Origin: Thioalkalicoccus limnaeus
Lineage (GTDB): Bacteria; Pseudomonadota; Gammaproteobacteria; Chromatiales; Chromatiaceae
DNA length: 64,000 nt
NCBI RefSeq assembly: GCF_041197575.1
Contig: NZ_JBDKXB010000015.1
Span: 21,274 to 85,273, forward strand
Reading direction: 5' to 3'
Shown here: positions 1-9,413 of the stretch, in pieces
How positions within the stretch are numbered: the stretch's first letter is position 1
Layout of the letters: every line of letters starts with the position of its first letter
The notes under the pieces: model-generated
Seen by the model: the letters and a program-made list of their open reading frames with translations, nothing else
Database searches by the model: none
What the model was told of the DNA's origin: nothing
Program-made: the position numbers and the translations under genes

Positions 1-131
1 CCGTAAGCGCCCTCGGGGCCAAAGCCACTCATCCTTCAATCAGAATTGGCATGCCGCATGCTGATTATCGATTCAGCCAGTCCCTTCGGCTCCATGTTCG
101 CCACCGTGTCGCTGAGAACGCTCGCGGGCCA

Positions 132-626
132 GTGAGGACCTGGATCTGCGGAGCGCTCGTCTGCGGGCTTGCCGTCGCCGGATCGAGCGGTTGCGATGTC
201 ATCGACTGGGGTCTCGGCGAGCCGCACTCGTGTCGCCTGTCGAGCATCCACGACGGCGACACGGTCAGCGTGCGATGCGCCGGCGACACATTGCGCGTGC
301 GCCTCTATTGCATCGATGCCCCCGAGATGAGTCAGTCCCCGTGGGGCGCGGCGAGTCGCGACCATCTGCGCCGCCTTGCGCCAGAGCGGGTTGACCTGTG
401 GATTCTCGACCGCGACCGCTATGGCCGCAAGGTCGGCGAATTGCTTGATCCGCGCAGCGGACAAAGCCTGAACCTGGCCATGGTCCGGGCCGGACAGGCG
501 GCCGTCTACCGTCAATTTTGCGATGATTGGCACTTTCACATCGCCGAGTTCCAAGCGCGGCGCGAGGGCTTGGGGATCTGGTCGCAACCCGGTCTCCATC
601 CACGGCCTTGGGCGTACCGACGGTAG
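132..626 (+). CDS. Staphylococcal-nuclease-like (thermonuclease family) lipoprotein
   Basis: The protein carries an SNase-like OB fold: HDGDTVSV near the start of the domain, then RVRLYCIDAPE, DRDRYGRKVGEL, and a C-terminal AEFQARREGLGIW helix, as in family members that cut nucleic acid outside the cytoplasm. I prefer the in-frame GTG at 132 because it gives a short N-terminus with a hydrophobic stretch ending in a lipobox-like AGSSGC (Cys21), so export and lipid anchoring are plausible. The upstream ATG at 51 would add 27 arginine-rich residues in front of the signal and has no better ribosome site. The mature part, about 144 aa, is the usual size. The fold is clear; actual nuclease activity and the start are less so. 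Confidence 0.8.
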   Translation: MRTWICGALVCGLAVAGSSGCDVIDWGLGEPHSCRLSSIHDGDTVSVRCAGDTLRVRLYCIDAPEMSQSPWGAASRDHLRRLAPERVDLWILDRDRYGRKVGELLDPRSGQSLNLAMVRAGQAAVYRQFCDDWHFHIAEFQARREGLGIWSQPGLHPRPWAYRR

Positions 627-800
627 CCAGGCCGCTGCGATCCGCAACCCGGGATGGAAAAAATCAGGTCGTACCAGACGCCCTGAACTCTCCGTTCGTC
701 GGGCGCGCGACACGCAAGGATTGGGCCTTCCGCGGTCCAGCACCATGATTCCGGGATAGGGCCGTCGACCAACGGGCCATCACCGTGTGGAATGGGTCGG

Positions 801-1364
801 TCACCGCTCCTGACGACGGGGCGGCTGCCACCAGCAAGGATCCGTGACGACGGGTCCTCGGCCGCGCAACTGGTACGCCCGTTGGCCCTGGTGACCTGGA
901 TCCCCGGCGCGCGGTCCGCGCTGCCGCGGCTCGCGCGCCCAGACTGGTCGCAGGTCGTCATCGCTTCGCAGGCGGGTCTCCTGGTCGGCGATGGTGACCG
1001 TGATGGCGACGAAATGGTCGGGCGGCATCGAGTCGGTGCGAAAGACGCGCGCGGCAATGCGGATGCCATCGTCGACGTTGGTGACCAGGTCGGCGAGAAC
1101 ATCGAAGGGCCCCAGATGGACGTTCAGCGTGCGCCCGTCGTCGGTGTCGACAAACACATGGGCGCCGACATCGGCCCGGCCGGTCGTCTGTTCGCATTGG
1201 GCGATCTTGACGTCGCTGACGCGGCCGGCGATGCGTTGTATCGCGGGCTGCTCGGGCCAGCGCGCGACCCCGGTGTCGTCACCAACGCCGCGCTGCGCCC
1301 AGGCGTTCACGGCCGCGAAGAGCGCAATTGTGATAGCCACGATAATGAGTGTCGCGTGTTTCAT
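801..1364 (-). CDS. Small secreted protein, OB-fold-like, function unknown
   Basis: The gene codes for 187 aa starting at an ATG with a strong GGGAGGA site 7-8 bases upstream. Residues 1-22 form a signal peptide ending in NAWA. The core (about 40-140) alternates beta-strand-like segments (AGRVSDVKI, RTLNVHLGP, FVAITVTI) and ends with LRSDDDLRPVWA. This resembles small periplasmic proteins whose domain closes with a LRD..G.P.WA motif, sometimes grouped with magnetosome-type MamS domains. The last 40 residues are arginine/proline rich and look like weakly constrained read-through. The same frame is open upstream of the ATG but has neither a signal nor an RBS. No specific function can be assigned. 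Confidence 0.6.
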   Translation of the reverse strand: MKHATLIIVAITIALFAAVNAWAQRGVGDDTGVARWPEQPAIQRIAGRVSDVKIAQCEQTTGRADVGAHVFVDTDDGRTLNVHLGPFDVLADLVTNVDDGIRIAARVFRTDSMPPDHFVAITVTIADQETRLRSDDDLRPVWAREPRQRGPRAGDPGHQGQRAYQLRGRGPVVTDPCWWQPPRRQER

Positions 1365-1738
1365 CCGGATCCTCCCTCGTCTCGGAACTTGAACAGAGCC
1401 CCAGGCTACCAGGACTTCCTCGAGGTGGTCGAATGGCCACGACCACGTGTCGCAGCCCTGGGGCACGCCGAAGCGCCCTTCTTCGAGCTGTTCCGCACCC
1501 TGTGCTTGCCGCCATCGATGGCAGGCGAGAAGATCCGGGCGCCGGCCGAGATGCCCGATGTCGCGACCGATATCCGGGCCGAGATCGAGCAGAAGCAAAG
1601 GCAACGCAAATCCCGACCGGCCTCGCGCCACAGCAAAAGGAGCACAAGGAGCACAAGAACCCCATAGAAGGGCACATCGAGCGTGCCGCTTTGCGCGCGG
1701 GCCAAGAACGAGAGGATCAGGCAACGAGCCCGGCCAGG
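1365..1738. other. Intergenic region, no gene recognised
   Basis: This stretch lies between the hoxW stop and the start of the small secreted protein, both on the minus strand. I see no convincing coding frame. A short tandem duplication of GGAGCACAA lies at about 1639-1656. No hairpin followed by a T run, expected for a hox operon terminator, is evident. Confidence 0.4.
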
Positions 1739-2248
1739 TTAGATCGAGGTCCGATCGCCAGGGATGGTGGCATGGTCGTAGCCATCGAGCAAGCTACGGA
1801 CGTTCCTGATCAAGGCCTCGACGGCGGCAGCGACCGGCGGGCTCAGTTCGGCATGCGAAAAAGCGAACTGCTGGCCGGCCGTCGACACCAGATAGGCGCG
1901 CGGGGCGCAGCCGTAGAGCGCCCGCGTCCAGGCGAGTAGTTCGCGCGGGTCGAGAAAGTGGACCAGGGTCGCGGCCGGACCCGGGCGCGGTTCCAGCGGT
2001 TGACACAGGATCTCGCCGGGGGTCCCCTGCTCGGCGGCGTCGATGAAGATCACCAGCTCGACCGCGGCAATCTCGGGGGCCAGATCGGGCGTCAGGATAT
2101 GGCGGGCGTGGACATCGACCCAGGCCGGGACACCGTCACGTCGCAGCCGCTCGGCGAGAAGCGGTCCGAGTGCGTCGTCGCCGCGGATCGGACTGCCGTA
2201 GCCGATCACCAGCGCCCGGCGGACCCGGACCACGGGGGAGCCGTCCAT
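1739..2248 (-). CDS. hoxW: Hydrogenase maturation protease HoxW
   Basis: This is a HybD/HycI-type endopeptidase of 169 aa. It opens with RALVIGYGSPIRGDDALG, the family signature; the Asp of GDD and the later FIDAAEQGTPGE Asp belong to the conserved acidic residues that sense nickel. Its job is to remove the C-terminal tail of the HoxH large subunit once the NiFe centre is inserted. The ATG at 2248 follows the hoxH stop by two bases, so it is the last gene of the hox operon. A longer frame upstream lies inside hoxH and is unlikely to be used. The C-terminal part is a little divergent, but the position next to hoxH makes the assignment firm. Confidence 0.9.
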   Translation of the reverse strand: MDGSPVVRVRRALVIGYGSPIRGDDALGPLLAERLRRDGVPAWVDVHARHILTPDLAPEIAAVELVIFIDAAEQGTPGEILCQPLEPRPGPAATLVHFLDPRELLAWTRALYGCAPRAYLVSTAGQQFAFSHAELSPPVAAAVEALIRNVRSLLDGYDHATIPGDRTSI

Positions 2249-2250
2249 CG

Positions 2251-3678
2251 TCAATCCCGACGTTGGGTCGCCACGAGCCGTCCGGCGGCGTCCCGGAGCT
2301 CGATCGACAGTGGCATCTGGCCGAACGCGTGCGAGGCGCAGGACAGGCAAGGATCGTAGCAACGAATCACCGCCTCGACCCGGTTGAGCATACCTTCCGC
2401 GAGCTTCGTGCCATCGACATAGGCCGCAGCCACCTGCTGGATGCTCGCGTTCATCGCCAGGTTGTTGTGGCCGGTCGCGATGATCAGGTTCATCCAGGTC
2501 ATCAGGCCATCGTCGTCGATCTGGTAGTGGTGGATCAGGGTGCCGCGCGGTGCCTCGGCGACACCGATGCCCTCGTTCTGGTTGCTGCGGGCACGGGCGC
2601 GGACCCGGTGATCGAGGATCTGCGGATCCTTGAGCAGCCGTTTCATCATCTCGATCGCGAAGATGATCTCGACGAGGCGCGCATAGTGGTAATGGAAGCT
2701 GCTGCTGATCGGACCGGATTCCTGAAGCATCCGGAATTCGGCCAGCGCGACATCGGCGAACGGGGTGCCGCAGGCTTCGGCGTTGTTCAGCCGCGCGAGC
2801 GGCCCGACGCGATACATCCCGCGCGGGTAGCCATGCGGCTTGTAGTACGGGAACTTCATGTAGGTGAAGTCCTCGACCGCCTCGCCGATCAGGCGCTGAT
2901 AGTCGCTCGGTGGCACCTTGTCCTCGAGGATCCGGCCCTGGGCGTCGGTGACCCGCAGCACGCCATCATAGTGTTCGAGGTCGCCGTCCGGCGTAACCAG
3001 GCTCAGGAACAGCGTCGACAAATCGCCGAAGTGGCTGGCCTCCTGCTGGAACCTGGGAACCAGGGTCTTGTAGAAGGCATAGGTCTCCTTTGCGATCTCG
3101 AGCGCCTCCGGCAGCAGCGTCAGCATCTGGTCGCGCTTGAACGCGGTCAGGGGCTCGTTGACGCCACCCGGGACGACCCATGTCGGATGGATCTTCTTGC
3201 CACCGAGCGTCTCGATGATCTGCTGGCCGATCTGGCGCAACCGGATACCTCGGCGCGCCAATTCCGGATGACTCTGCATCACGCCGAAGATGTTGCGGCT
3301 CACCGGATCGGCATCCCAGCCGAGCAGCAGGTCCGGCGACGACAAATGGAAGAAGGACAGCGCGTGGGACTGCACAAGTTGCGCCAGGTTCATGATCCGG
3401 CGCAGCTTCTCCCCGGTCGGCGGGATCGCGACACTGAGCAGATCGTCGCACGCCTTGTTCGAGGCGAGCAGGTGGCTGACCGGACAGATGCCGCAGGTGC
3501 GCGCGGTCAGCGCCGGCATCTCGCGATAGGGCCGGCCCTCGCAGAACTTCTCGAAGCCGCGGAACTGCGTCAGATGGAACTTGGCATCGGCGACGCGGCC
3601 GGCGTCGTCGAGTTGCAGCGTGATCCGCGCATGACCCTCGATACGGGTCACGGGTTCGATCGTGATGGTACGGCTCAT
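2251..3678 (-). CDS. hoxH: NAD-linked [NiFe] hydrogenase large subunit HoxH
   Basis: At 475 aa this is the usual HoxH length. The N-terminal motif RIEGHARI and the metal site [10 protein letters not shown] supply two cysteines of the NiFe centre, and the C-terminal DPCLSCASH supplies the other two. About 23 residues follow that His (AFGQMPL to the end), the tail that HoxW should cleave. It forms the hydrogenase dimer with HoxY in the cytoplasm. The ATG at 3678 directly precedes the conserved start [15 protein letters not shown]; the frame is open a further 137 codons upstream, overlapping hoxY, but is not conserved-looking. A 131-base gap separates it from hoxY. Confidence 0.96.
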   Translation of the reverse strand: MSRTITIEPVTRIEGHARITLQLDDAGRVADAKFHLTQFRGFEKFCEGRPYREMPALTARTCGICPVSHLLASNKACDDLLSVAIPPTGEKLRRIMNLAQLVQSHALSFFHLSSPDLLLGWDADPVSRNIFGVMQSHPELARRGIRLRQIGQQIIETLGGKKIHPTWVVPGGVNEPLTAFKRDQMLTLLPEALEIAKETYAFYKTLVPRFQQEASHFGDLSTLFLSLVTPDGDLEHYDGVLRVTDAQGRILEDKVPPSDYQRLIGEAVEDFTYMKFPYYKPHGYPRGMYRVGPLARLNNAEACGTPFADVALAEFRMLQESGPISSSFHYHYARLVEIIFAIEMMKRLLKDPQILDHRVRARARSNQNEGIGVAEAPRGTLIHHYQIDDDGLMTWMNLIIATGHNNLAMNASIQQVAAAYVDGTKLAEGMLNRVEAVIRCYDPCLSCASHAFGQMPLSIELRDAAGRLVATQRRD

Positions 3679-3809
3679 GGCATGTATCCGTTGATCAAGG
3701 ACCGGATCCGGCCCAGTATCGAACCGACCCCGCTCGGGGCGGCGCGGTGATTGGCAACACCGGCGGGACGGCCCGCCGGCGAGATCCGGTGACTGGGGAA
3801 TGACCCTCG

Positions 3810-4361
3810 CTAGGCGCCGAACCGGGTGACCTCGCTCGGATTCGGCGCGCGCCCGGCAAACAACTCGCTCAAGACGTACCAGATGGTGTCGGCCGAAGGC
3901 GGACAACCGGGGATGTAGACGTCGACCGCGACGACGCCATGGACCGGCAGGACCATCTTCAAGAGTTTCGGCACGCCCTGGCTCGGCACCATCGGTTGCA
4001 GCGTCACGGTCTCGCGGAAGGCACGATCCGTCACCTCGGCGAGCGGAAACCGGTTGCGCAGCGCCGGCACGTTGCCGTTGACCGCGCAATCGCCCAGGCT
4101 GACGAGCCGTGTGCAGCGGCGGCGGAAGGCACGCGCCTTCACCAAGTCCTCCTCGGTACTGATCGAGCCCTCGATGATGCCGATATCGACCCGTTCGGGC
4201 AGGGATTTTGTGTCGACGAGCGGTCCATGGACCATCTCGACCCGCTGCGCCAGCTCGAACAGCCGCTCATCGAGATCGAGGAACGACATATGGCAGCCGG
4301 AGCAACCATCCAGCCAGGTGGTGGCGACCCGGATCTTCGGAGAGGCGCTCGTGCTGCTCAT
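3810..4361 (-). CDS. hoxY: NAD-linked [NiFe] hydrogenase small subunit HoxY
   Basis: The 183-aa protein is the small electron-transfer subunit. The proximal [4Fe-4S] ligands are visible as CSGCHMSF near residue 20, GDCAVNG near the middle and GCPPSAD toward the end. It lacks the extra C-terminal clusters and Tat signal of uptake hydrogenases, as expected for the soluble bidirectional type. The ATG at 4361 overlaps the hoxU stop in an ATGA, so the two are translationally coupled; a GGAG lies about 8 bases upstream. It passes electrons between HoxH and the HoxU/HoxF diaphorase. Confidence 0.95.
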   Translation of the reverse strand: MSSTSASPKIRVATTWLDGCSGCHMSFLDLDERLFELAQRVEMVHGPLVDTKSLPERVDIGIIEGSISTEEDLVKARAFRRRCTRLVSLGDCAVNGNVPALRNRFPLAEVTDRAFRETVTLQPMVPSQGVPKLLKMVLPVHGVVAVDVYIPGCPPSADTIWYVLSELFAGRAPNPSEVTRFGA

Positions 4362-5089
4362 CGGATGTGTCTCCTGCGGGTGATGTAGGGCAGAAAGTGC
4401 AGATCCTTGGTCATCTCCCCGACCGAGGTCCCCTGTTTGACCAGGGCCCCGGTCGGACAGGCGTGGACGCATTTGCCACAACTGGTGCAGGTCTCGCTCT
4501 GGCCCCAGGGCTGATGCATATCGGTGATCACCAGACAGTCGCTGCCCCGCCCCATCACGTCCCAGGTGTGGGCGCCCTCGATCTCGTCACAGACCCGGAC
4601 ACATCGAGTGCAAAGCACGCAGCGGTTGTGATCGAGCCGAAACATCTCGTGCGACGCATCGACCCGATACGACGCATGGCGGTATGGCACCTGCACATGG
4701 TCGACGCCGCAGCGCTGGGCGAGATCCTGGAGCTCGCAATGCCCGTTCGACACGCATACCGAGCAGATATGGTTACGTTCGGCGAACAGCAACTCGACAA
4801 TCGTGCGGCGATAATGCCGCAGCCGCTCGGTATCGGTCAGAATCTGCATGTCCTCGGCGACACGTGTCGAACAGGCGGCGACCAGCCGGTTCGACCCGAC
4901 GAGCTCGACGAGACAGAGCCGGCAGCCGCCCCACACGCTCAGCCCCTCCAGGTAACAGAGGCTCGGGATCGGGATCCGGTTCTCGCGCGCGACCTCGATG
5001 ATGGTCTCGTCCTCGCGGCCCGAGTAGTCCCGACCATCGATCTGGAAGGTGACGACGCGGACGCTCGATTGCGGGACTGGCATGGACAT
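4358..5089 (-). CDS. hoxU: Diaphorase ferredoxin-like subunit HoxU
   Basis: The 243-aa protein is homologous to the N-terminal part of complex I NuoG. An N-terminal [2Fe-2S] domain shows C..GGCRLC....AACST, followed by the His/Cys cluster region ([15 protein letters not shown]) and two ferredoxin-type 4Fe-4S motifs, [13 protein letters not shown] and [16 protein letters not shown]. It wires HoxF to HoxY. The gene sits between hoxF (209-base gap) and hoxY (4-base overlap). Confidence 0.95.
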   Translation of the reverse strand: MSMPVPQSSVRVVTFQIDGRDYSGREDETIIEVARENRIPIPSLCYLEGLSVWGGCRLCLVELVGSNRLVAACSTRVAEDMQILTDTERLRHYRRTIVELLFAERNHICSVCVSNGHCELQDLAQRCGVDHVQVPYRHASYRVDASHEMFRLDHNRCVLCTRCVRVCDEIEGAHTWDVMGRGSDCLVITDMHQPWGQSETCTSCGKCVHACPTGALVKQGTSVGEMTKDLHFLPYITRRRHIR

Positions 5090-5298
5090 AACGAACTCCA
5101 GTGCTCATGGGGACCGGGTGAAATCCCTTGCATGTAAGCGTTCAGGCTGCAATCCGAAGCCGCCACGACTCGACACGCGAGATCGGCGATCACTGACGAG
5201 TGCAGCGATCAGACCTCGCGCAGCCACCATGGCTTGTTCAAGCCGCCCTTGCTGGAATCATCGGATCCAGCCGGGATCAGCTCGGCCCGATCGTCTCC

Positions 5299-6912
5299 TC
5301 AGGCCTCGGCGGCCATCAGCCGCTCTTCGTATTCGTTGCGAAAATAGCGCAAGGTGCTCAAGACCGGGTTCGGCGCCGTCTGGCCGAGCCCGCACAGGCT
5401 GGTCGCCTGGACCACGTCGCACAGGTCCTCGAGCAGGGCCAGGTCGCGCCGCGTGCCCTGGGCCTTGGCGATCCGATCGAGCAGTTCGTGCATCTGCAGC
5501 GTACCGGCCCGACAGGGCACGCACTTGCCGCAGGATTCGGTCATGCAGAACTCCATGAAGTAACGCGCCACGTCGACCATCGACGAATCCTCGTCCATGA
5601 CGATCATACCGCCGGAGCCCATGATGGTGCCGAGATCGCGCAGACTGTCGTAATCGACCGGGATGTCGAGCTTGTCGGCCGGCAGACAGCCGCCGGACGG
5701 CCCACCGGTCTGCACCGCCTTGAAGGCCTTGCCACCGGGAATGCCACCGCCGATGACCTCGATGATGTCACGCAGTGTCGTGCCCATCGGCACCTCGATC
5801 AGGCCGGTGTTGCGGATCGTGCCGGCGAGCGCGAAGACCTTGGTACCCTTGGACTTGTCGGTGCCGATCGACGCGAACCAGGCACCACCCTCGCGCAGGA
5901 TCGGGGCGATGTTCGCAAAGGTCTCGACGTTGTTGATCAGCGTCGGATAGCCCCAAAGACCAGCCTGTGCCGGATAAGGCGGCCGCGGCCGCGGCTGACC
6001 ACGCTGCCCCTCGATGGACGCCATCAGCGCCGTCTCCTCGCCACAGACGAAGGCGCCCGCGCCGAGACGGATCTCGATATCGAAGCTGAACTCGGTCTCG
6101 GCGATGTGGTGACCGAGGAAACCGGCGCGCCGGGCCTTGCGGATCGCGGTCTGGATCCGTTCGACGGCCAACGGATACTCGGCGCGCACGTAGACGTAGC
6201 CCTTGTCGGCCCCGATCGCGTAGGCAGCGATCGCCATGCCTTCGAGGATTCGATGCGGGTCCGACTCGAGAACCGCCCGATCCATGAAGGCCCCGGGGTC
6301 GCCCTCGTCGGCGTTGCAGATCACGAACTTCTGCCCGCGCGGCATCTTCGCGACCGTAGACCACTTGAGGCCCGTCGGGTAGCCACCGCCGCCGCGGCCA
6401 CGCAGTCCGCTCGCGGTCACCTCGTTCAGCACCTCCGCCGGTGTCATCTCGGTCAGGGCCTGGACCAGCGCGACATAACCGCCAACGGCGACATAGCCGC
6501 TGAAGCTGTCCGGATCGATAATGCCTGAGTTAGCCAGCACGATCTTGCGCTGGCGGGCGAAGAACGGCTGGTCGGTCGGGCAGTGCCGCCGCGTGACTGG
6601 CTGGCCACCGATACTGGCCAGGATGTCGGCGGCGTCGGCCGGTTTCACGTCGCGGTACAGGACCGGTTCCGGCGCATCCTCAGCGGTTTCGGCGACCGCG
6701 ACCAGCGGACCGGCCGAGCACAGGCCCATGCAGCCGACCGATTTCACCTGGCAGGTACCGGCGCCCGAACAGTGCTGGGACAGGGCGTCGAGCACCGCGG
6801 CCGCACCGGAGGACTGGCAGCTCGCGGCCATACAGACCCGCACCTCGTGCTTGATCCCGGCCCGTTCGGCCCGGATCGCCTCGGCGCGTTCGATCATGTC
6901 TTCGACATGCAT
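5299..6912 (-). CDS. hoxF: Diaphorase NADH/FMN-binding subunit HoxF
   Basis: At 537 aa it matches HoxF/NuoF. The N-terminal thioredoxin-like [2Fe-2S] part has C..SC and CMGLC cysteines (residues 28-65). The core contains the FMN/NADH site [26 protein letters not shown] and [13 protein letters not shown], and the C-terminus has the 4Fe-4S motif [13 protein letters not shown] with the last cluster ligand in SLCGLGQ. It oxidises or reduces NAD(H) in the cytoplasm. It starts three bases after hoxE ends. No changes at key residues are seen, so the subunit should be active. Confidence 0.96.
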   Translation of the reverse strand: MHVEDMIERAEAIRAERAGIKHEVRVCMAASCQSSGAAAVLDALSQHCSGAGTCQVKSVGCMGLCSAGPLVAVAETAEDAPEPVLYRDVKPADAADILASIGGQPVTRRHCPTDQPFFARQRKIVLANSGIIDPDSFSGYVAVGGYVALVQALTEMTPAEVLNEVTASGLRGRGGGGYPTGLKWSTVAKMPRGQKFVICNADEGDPGAFMDRAVLESDPHRILEGMAIAAYAIGADKGYVYVRAEYPLAVERIQTAIRKARRAGFLGHHIAETEFSFDIEIRLGAGAFVCGEETALMASIEGQRGQPRPRPPYPAQAGLWGYPTLINNVETFANIAPILREGGAWFASIGTDKSKGTKVFALAGTIRNTGLIEVPMGTTLRDIIEVIGGGIPGGKAFKAVQTGGPSGGCLPADKLDIPVDYDSLRDLGTIMGSGGMIVMDEDSSMVDVARYFMEFCMTESCGKCVPCRAGTLQMHELLDRIAKAQGTRRDLALLEDLCDVVQATSLCGLGQTAPNPVLSTLRYFRNEYEERLMAAEA

Positions 6913-6915
6913 GCC

Positions 6916-7404
6916 CTACTCCAATCCTGACAAGCGGTTGGCCAGTTCCTCGACGGTCTGCCGGCCGAGGACATCGCCATCGAGGACCACGGCTGGGGCC
7001 AGGCCACACGCCCCAACGCAGCGAGCGGTCAACACCGACAGGCGATCATCCGGGGTCGTCTCGCCCGGATGGACGCCAAAACGCTCCTCGATACCCTCGA
7101 CCAACCCACCCGCGCCCTTGATATAGCAGGCGGTACCGGTGCAGACGACGCAGGCGTGGCGACCCTTCGGCTTCAGCGCGAACAAGTGATAGAAGGTCGC
7201 AACGCCAAACACCTTGCTCGGCGGCAGATCGAGCGATTCGGCAACGAAACGCAACGAGGTCTCGTCAAGGAAGCCGAACGCGTCCTGGACGCTGTGCAAG
7301 GTCTCGATCAAGGCCTGCCCCGCGTAGCCATTGCGGCGCATCGTGGCGTTGACGAGCTTCCAGCGCTTGTCCGCGCTCGGCAGCGGTGGTTTGTTCGGCA
7401 GCAC
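6916..7404 (-). CDS. hoxE: Diaphorase subunit HoxE, first gene of the hox operon
   Basis: The 162-aa protein is NuoE-like, with a thioredoxin-fold [2Fe-2S] site formed by CTGTACYIKG and RCVGACGLAP. HoxE is typical of the pentameric HoxEFUYH type of cyanobacteria and purple sulfur bacteria such as Thiocapsa. It starts at a GTG; an AAGGAG about nine bases upstream supports this. It is the promoter-proximal gene of hoxEFUYHW, transcribed away from pssA. Confidence 0.95.
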   Translation of the reverse strand: MLPNKPPLPSADKRWKLVNATMRRNGYAGQALIETLHSVQDAFGFLDETSLRFVAESLDLPPSKVFGVATFYHLFALKPKGRHACVVCTGTACYIKGAGGLVEGIEERFGVHPGETTPDDRLSVLTARCVGACGLAPAVVLDGDVLGRQTVEELANRLSGLE

Positions 7405-7716
7405 GAGATCGACTCCTTAGCATCGCTGGGCGGGGTCGCAACGTGGCCCCATCGATTCGTCGGTCGGATCGAGGCGGCGCGCTAGGCAGGGGCGTCACCC
7501 CGTTCGATACGAGAAGACCATTATGACCGGTCAACATGACAACGGGAATGGCGGCGGTCACTCATCAAAACCGAACCGCAACCAAGCGATCCCCGTGATG
7601 ATGGCGTTCGACGGGAACAGCCGACCGAACAGGGCGGCCCACAGGCGAAGCCATTTGCCGACCGAGCCGGCCCGGCTATACTGAGCGGCGAACCCAACCG
7701 CCGGATCGCCGTATCG
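7405..7716. other. Divergent intergenic region between hoxE and pssA
   Basis: About 310 bases must carry the hox operon promoter (minus) and the pssA promoter (plus). A sequence near 7438-7451 resembles a minus-strand sigma-54 element, but its GC-to-CC spacing is off by one, so I do not call it. No open frame here looks like a protein. Confidence 0.4.
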
Positions 7717-8472
7717 ATGGACGACCAAGCCCTCCAGCCGAGGCGCCGCCGCGGCATCTATCTGTTGCCGAATCTCTTTACCACTGCCGCGCTGTTCGCC
7801 GGCTTCTACGCAATCCTGGCCGCCAATCAGGGTCGCTTCGAGGCCGCGGCCCTGGCCATCTTCGCGGCCATGGTGCTCGATGGCTTCGACGGCCGCATCG
7901 CGCGCATGACCCGCACCCAGAGTGACTTCGGCGCCGAGTACGACAGCCTATCGGACATGGTCGCCTTCGGCGTCGCGCCCGCGCTGGTCATCTATCACTG
8001 GGTACTCGAAGGGCTCGGCCAGGTGGGCTGGCTCGTGGCCTTCGTCTATACTGCCGCTGCCGCGCTGCGGCTGGCCCGCTTCAATACACAGATCGGCATC
8101 GCCGATAAGCGCTACTTCCAAGGGTTGCCGAGCCCGGCGGCCGCCGCGATCATTGCCGCCGGCGTCTGGATCGGCGCCGTCTACGAGATTCCGGACGACT
8201 CGCTGTTCGTGGCCGGCCTCGCCGGCCTGATCACGACCACTGTCGGCCTGTTGATGGTCAGCAACTTCCGCTTCTACAGCTTCAAGGGCCCAGAGTTGCG
8301 GGGTCGTGTTTCCTTCATCCTCGCCGTCGTCGTGATGCTGGCCTTCGCCGTGATCCTGATCAACCCGCCGGTGGTCCTGTTTCTCGGCTTCCTGGCCTAT
8401 GTGATCTCGGGACCGACCTGGACCCTGATCCGCCGCCGGCAACACCTCGCACAGCGCCACAGGGACCGCTGA
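7717..8472 (+). CDS. pssA: CDP-diacylglycerol-serine O-phosphatidyltransferase
   Basis: This 251-aa inner-membrane enzyme makes phosphatidylserine from CDP-diacylglycerol and serine, the first step to phosphatidylethanolamine. The CDP-alcohol phosphatidyltransferase signature is complete: DGFDGRIARMTRTQSDFGAEYDSLSD, split here as DG..DG.AR and G..YDSLSD, with the catalytic aspartates in place. About seven hydrophobic segments follow, and the C-terminus has FKGPELRGRV typical of the bacterial PssA of this type. The start ATG encodes MDDQALQPRRRRGIYLLPN, the usual basic N-terminus just ahead of the first helix. Confidence 0.93.
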   Translation: MDDQALQPRRRRGIYLLPNLFTTAALFAGFYAILAANQGRFEAAALAIFAAMVLDGFDGRIARMTRTQSDFGAEYDSLSDMVAFGVAPALVIYHWVLEGLGQVGWLVAFVYTAAAALRLARFNTQIGIADKRYFQGLPSPAAAAIIAAGVWIGAVYEIPDDSLFVAGLAGLITTTVGLLMVSNFRFYSFKGPELRGRVSFILAVVVMLAFAVILINPPVVLFLGFLAYVISGPTWTLIRRRQHLAQRHRDR

Positions 8473-8507
8473 GCGATCCAGTTCGAAACAGAGGCGTGAA
8501 CAGCGAC

Positions 8508-8909
8508 ATGACACCCTTCGACTACCGCTATCAACGTACCGGACGGCTAGGCCATGTCGAGCTGACGGGTTCCAAGACCTTCGCGGATGCGATCGAGATG
8601 TGGGAGCGAGTCCGTCAAGCGATCGAACGGGAGAGGCTCGACGGGGTGCTGGTCGTTGATCGCACCAAGACCGAACTGACCCTCGACCAGGTCATGGAAT
8701 TGGAGCAACAGGTCACGGCCCGTGGGTTTCCGCGCGAGATCCGCATCGCGATCGTCCCGACGGAAACCCGGACCCTTGGCAACTATCGGTTTGGCGAGAC
8801 GGTGGCGCGCAACCGCGGCTGGCCCCGGATCGCGGTCTTCGCGAGCGAGGCCGAGGCACGCGCCTGGCTGGCGGAAGCGCCGTCCAACCATCAGAATACG
8901 AACGACTGA
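8508..8909 (+). CDS. STAS/SpoIIAA-like protein of unknown function
   Basis: The protein is about 133 aa, soluble and without a signal peptide. Its pattern (F..RYQRTGRLGHVELTG, GVLVVDRTK, IRIAIVPTE, RIAVFASEAEARAWL) resembles SpoIIAA/STAS-like proteins, in which a C-terminal ...F.....A..WL helix ends the domain. Two starts are possible: the ATG at 8508, with a GAGG 13 bases upstream, or the in-frame GTG at 8496, which sits almost on top of that GAGG. I chose the ATG. The gene lies between pssA and the tRNA-Leu gene, and its function is unknown. Confidence 0.6.
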   Translation: MTPFDYRYQRTGRLGHVELTGSKTFADAIEMWERVRQAIERERLDGVLVVDRTKTELTLDQVMELEQQVTARGFPREIRIAIVPTETRTLGNYRFGETVARNRGWPRIAVFASEAEARAWLAEAPSNHQNTND

Positions 8910-8915
8910 TTTATT

Positions 8916-9000
8916 TGGTGCGCAGAGGGGGACTCGAACCCCCACGCCTTGCGGCACTGGAACCTAAATCCAGCGCGTCTACCGATTCCGCCATCTGCGC
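8916..9000 (-). tRNA. tRNA-Leu (anticodon UAG)
   Basis: Read on the minus strand, the 5' GCGCAGA pairs with TCTGCGC at the 3' end. The anticodon arm CTGGA-TTTAGGT-TCCAG gives UAG, a long variable arm follows as expected for a class II leucine tRNA, and the T arm reads GGGGG-TTCGAGT-CCCCC. The terminal CCA is encoded. Confidence 0.96.
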
Positions 9001-9413
9001 CCGGACGCCGAATTCTAACGCACATGACGCAGCTCCACCGCAAAAAACACGCCTCGTCGGACCGCGGCGTCCCGTCTGCCCGGCGTCCTTGCCATGCGTA
9101 ACGATGGCGCACAACGCAAGCCGCGCGTGACCTCTCGGCAAGGATCGGGTCGCCGGGGGTCCGCCGCAGACCGGGCGAGCCGCCCGGCGCCCCTCGACGA
9201 TCGCGGCATTCAGCGCGACGGAGAAGGCCACCAGTCTGGGGGCTGAATTGCGACTCGATTTCTGCCCCAGTTGATTCGGCGACTCTTCGACCAGCATACT
9301 CGGTCGGTGTGACCTTCGAGGCGCCGCTGAAGCGCTCGACACGCGGTTTCGAACGACGCGCGGCGCGGAGACCCTGGAGCCATGGCCTGGCGGCCTCCCC
9401 TTTGGAGCAATCC
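9001..9413. other. Intergenic region upstream of gmhA, no gene recognised
   Basis: About 410 bases separate tRNA-Leu (minus) and gmhA (plus). It should contain both promoters. Open frames in it are arginine-rich, have no ribosome sites and look like GC-driven shadows. Confidence 0.4.

Noticed and set aside
2170..3750. Long plus-strand open frame (526 codons) over hoxH
   Set aside because: Antisense shadow of hoxH; no family motif and no start signal.
5200..6528. Long plus-strand open frame (442 codons) over hoxF
   Set aside because: It is antisense to a hydrogenase gene with all motifs intact, has repetitive Asp/Arg/Leu composition typical of the reverse strand in GC-rich DNA, and no ribosome site.
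7438..7451. Possible sigma-54 promoter for the hox operon
   Set aside because: The sequence has GCAA...GGCCCC on the plus strand, but the distance between the GC and CC pairs is one base off the fixed 10, so it would not function as such.
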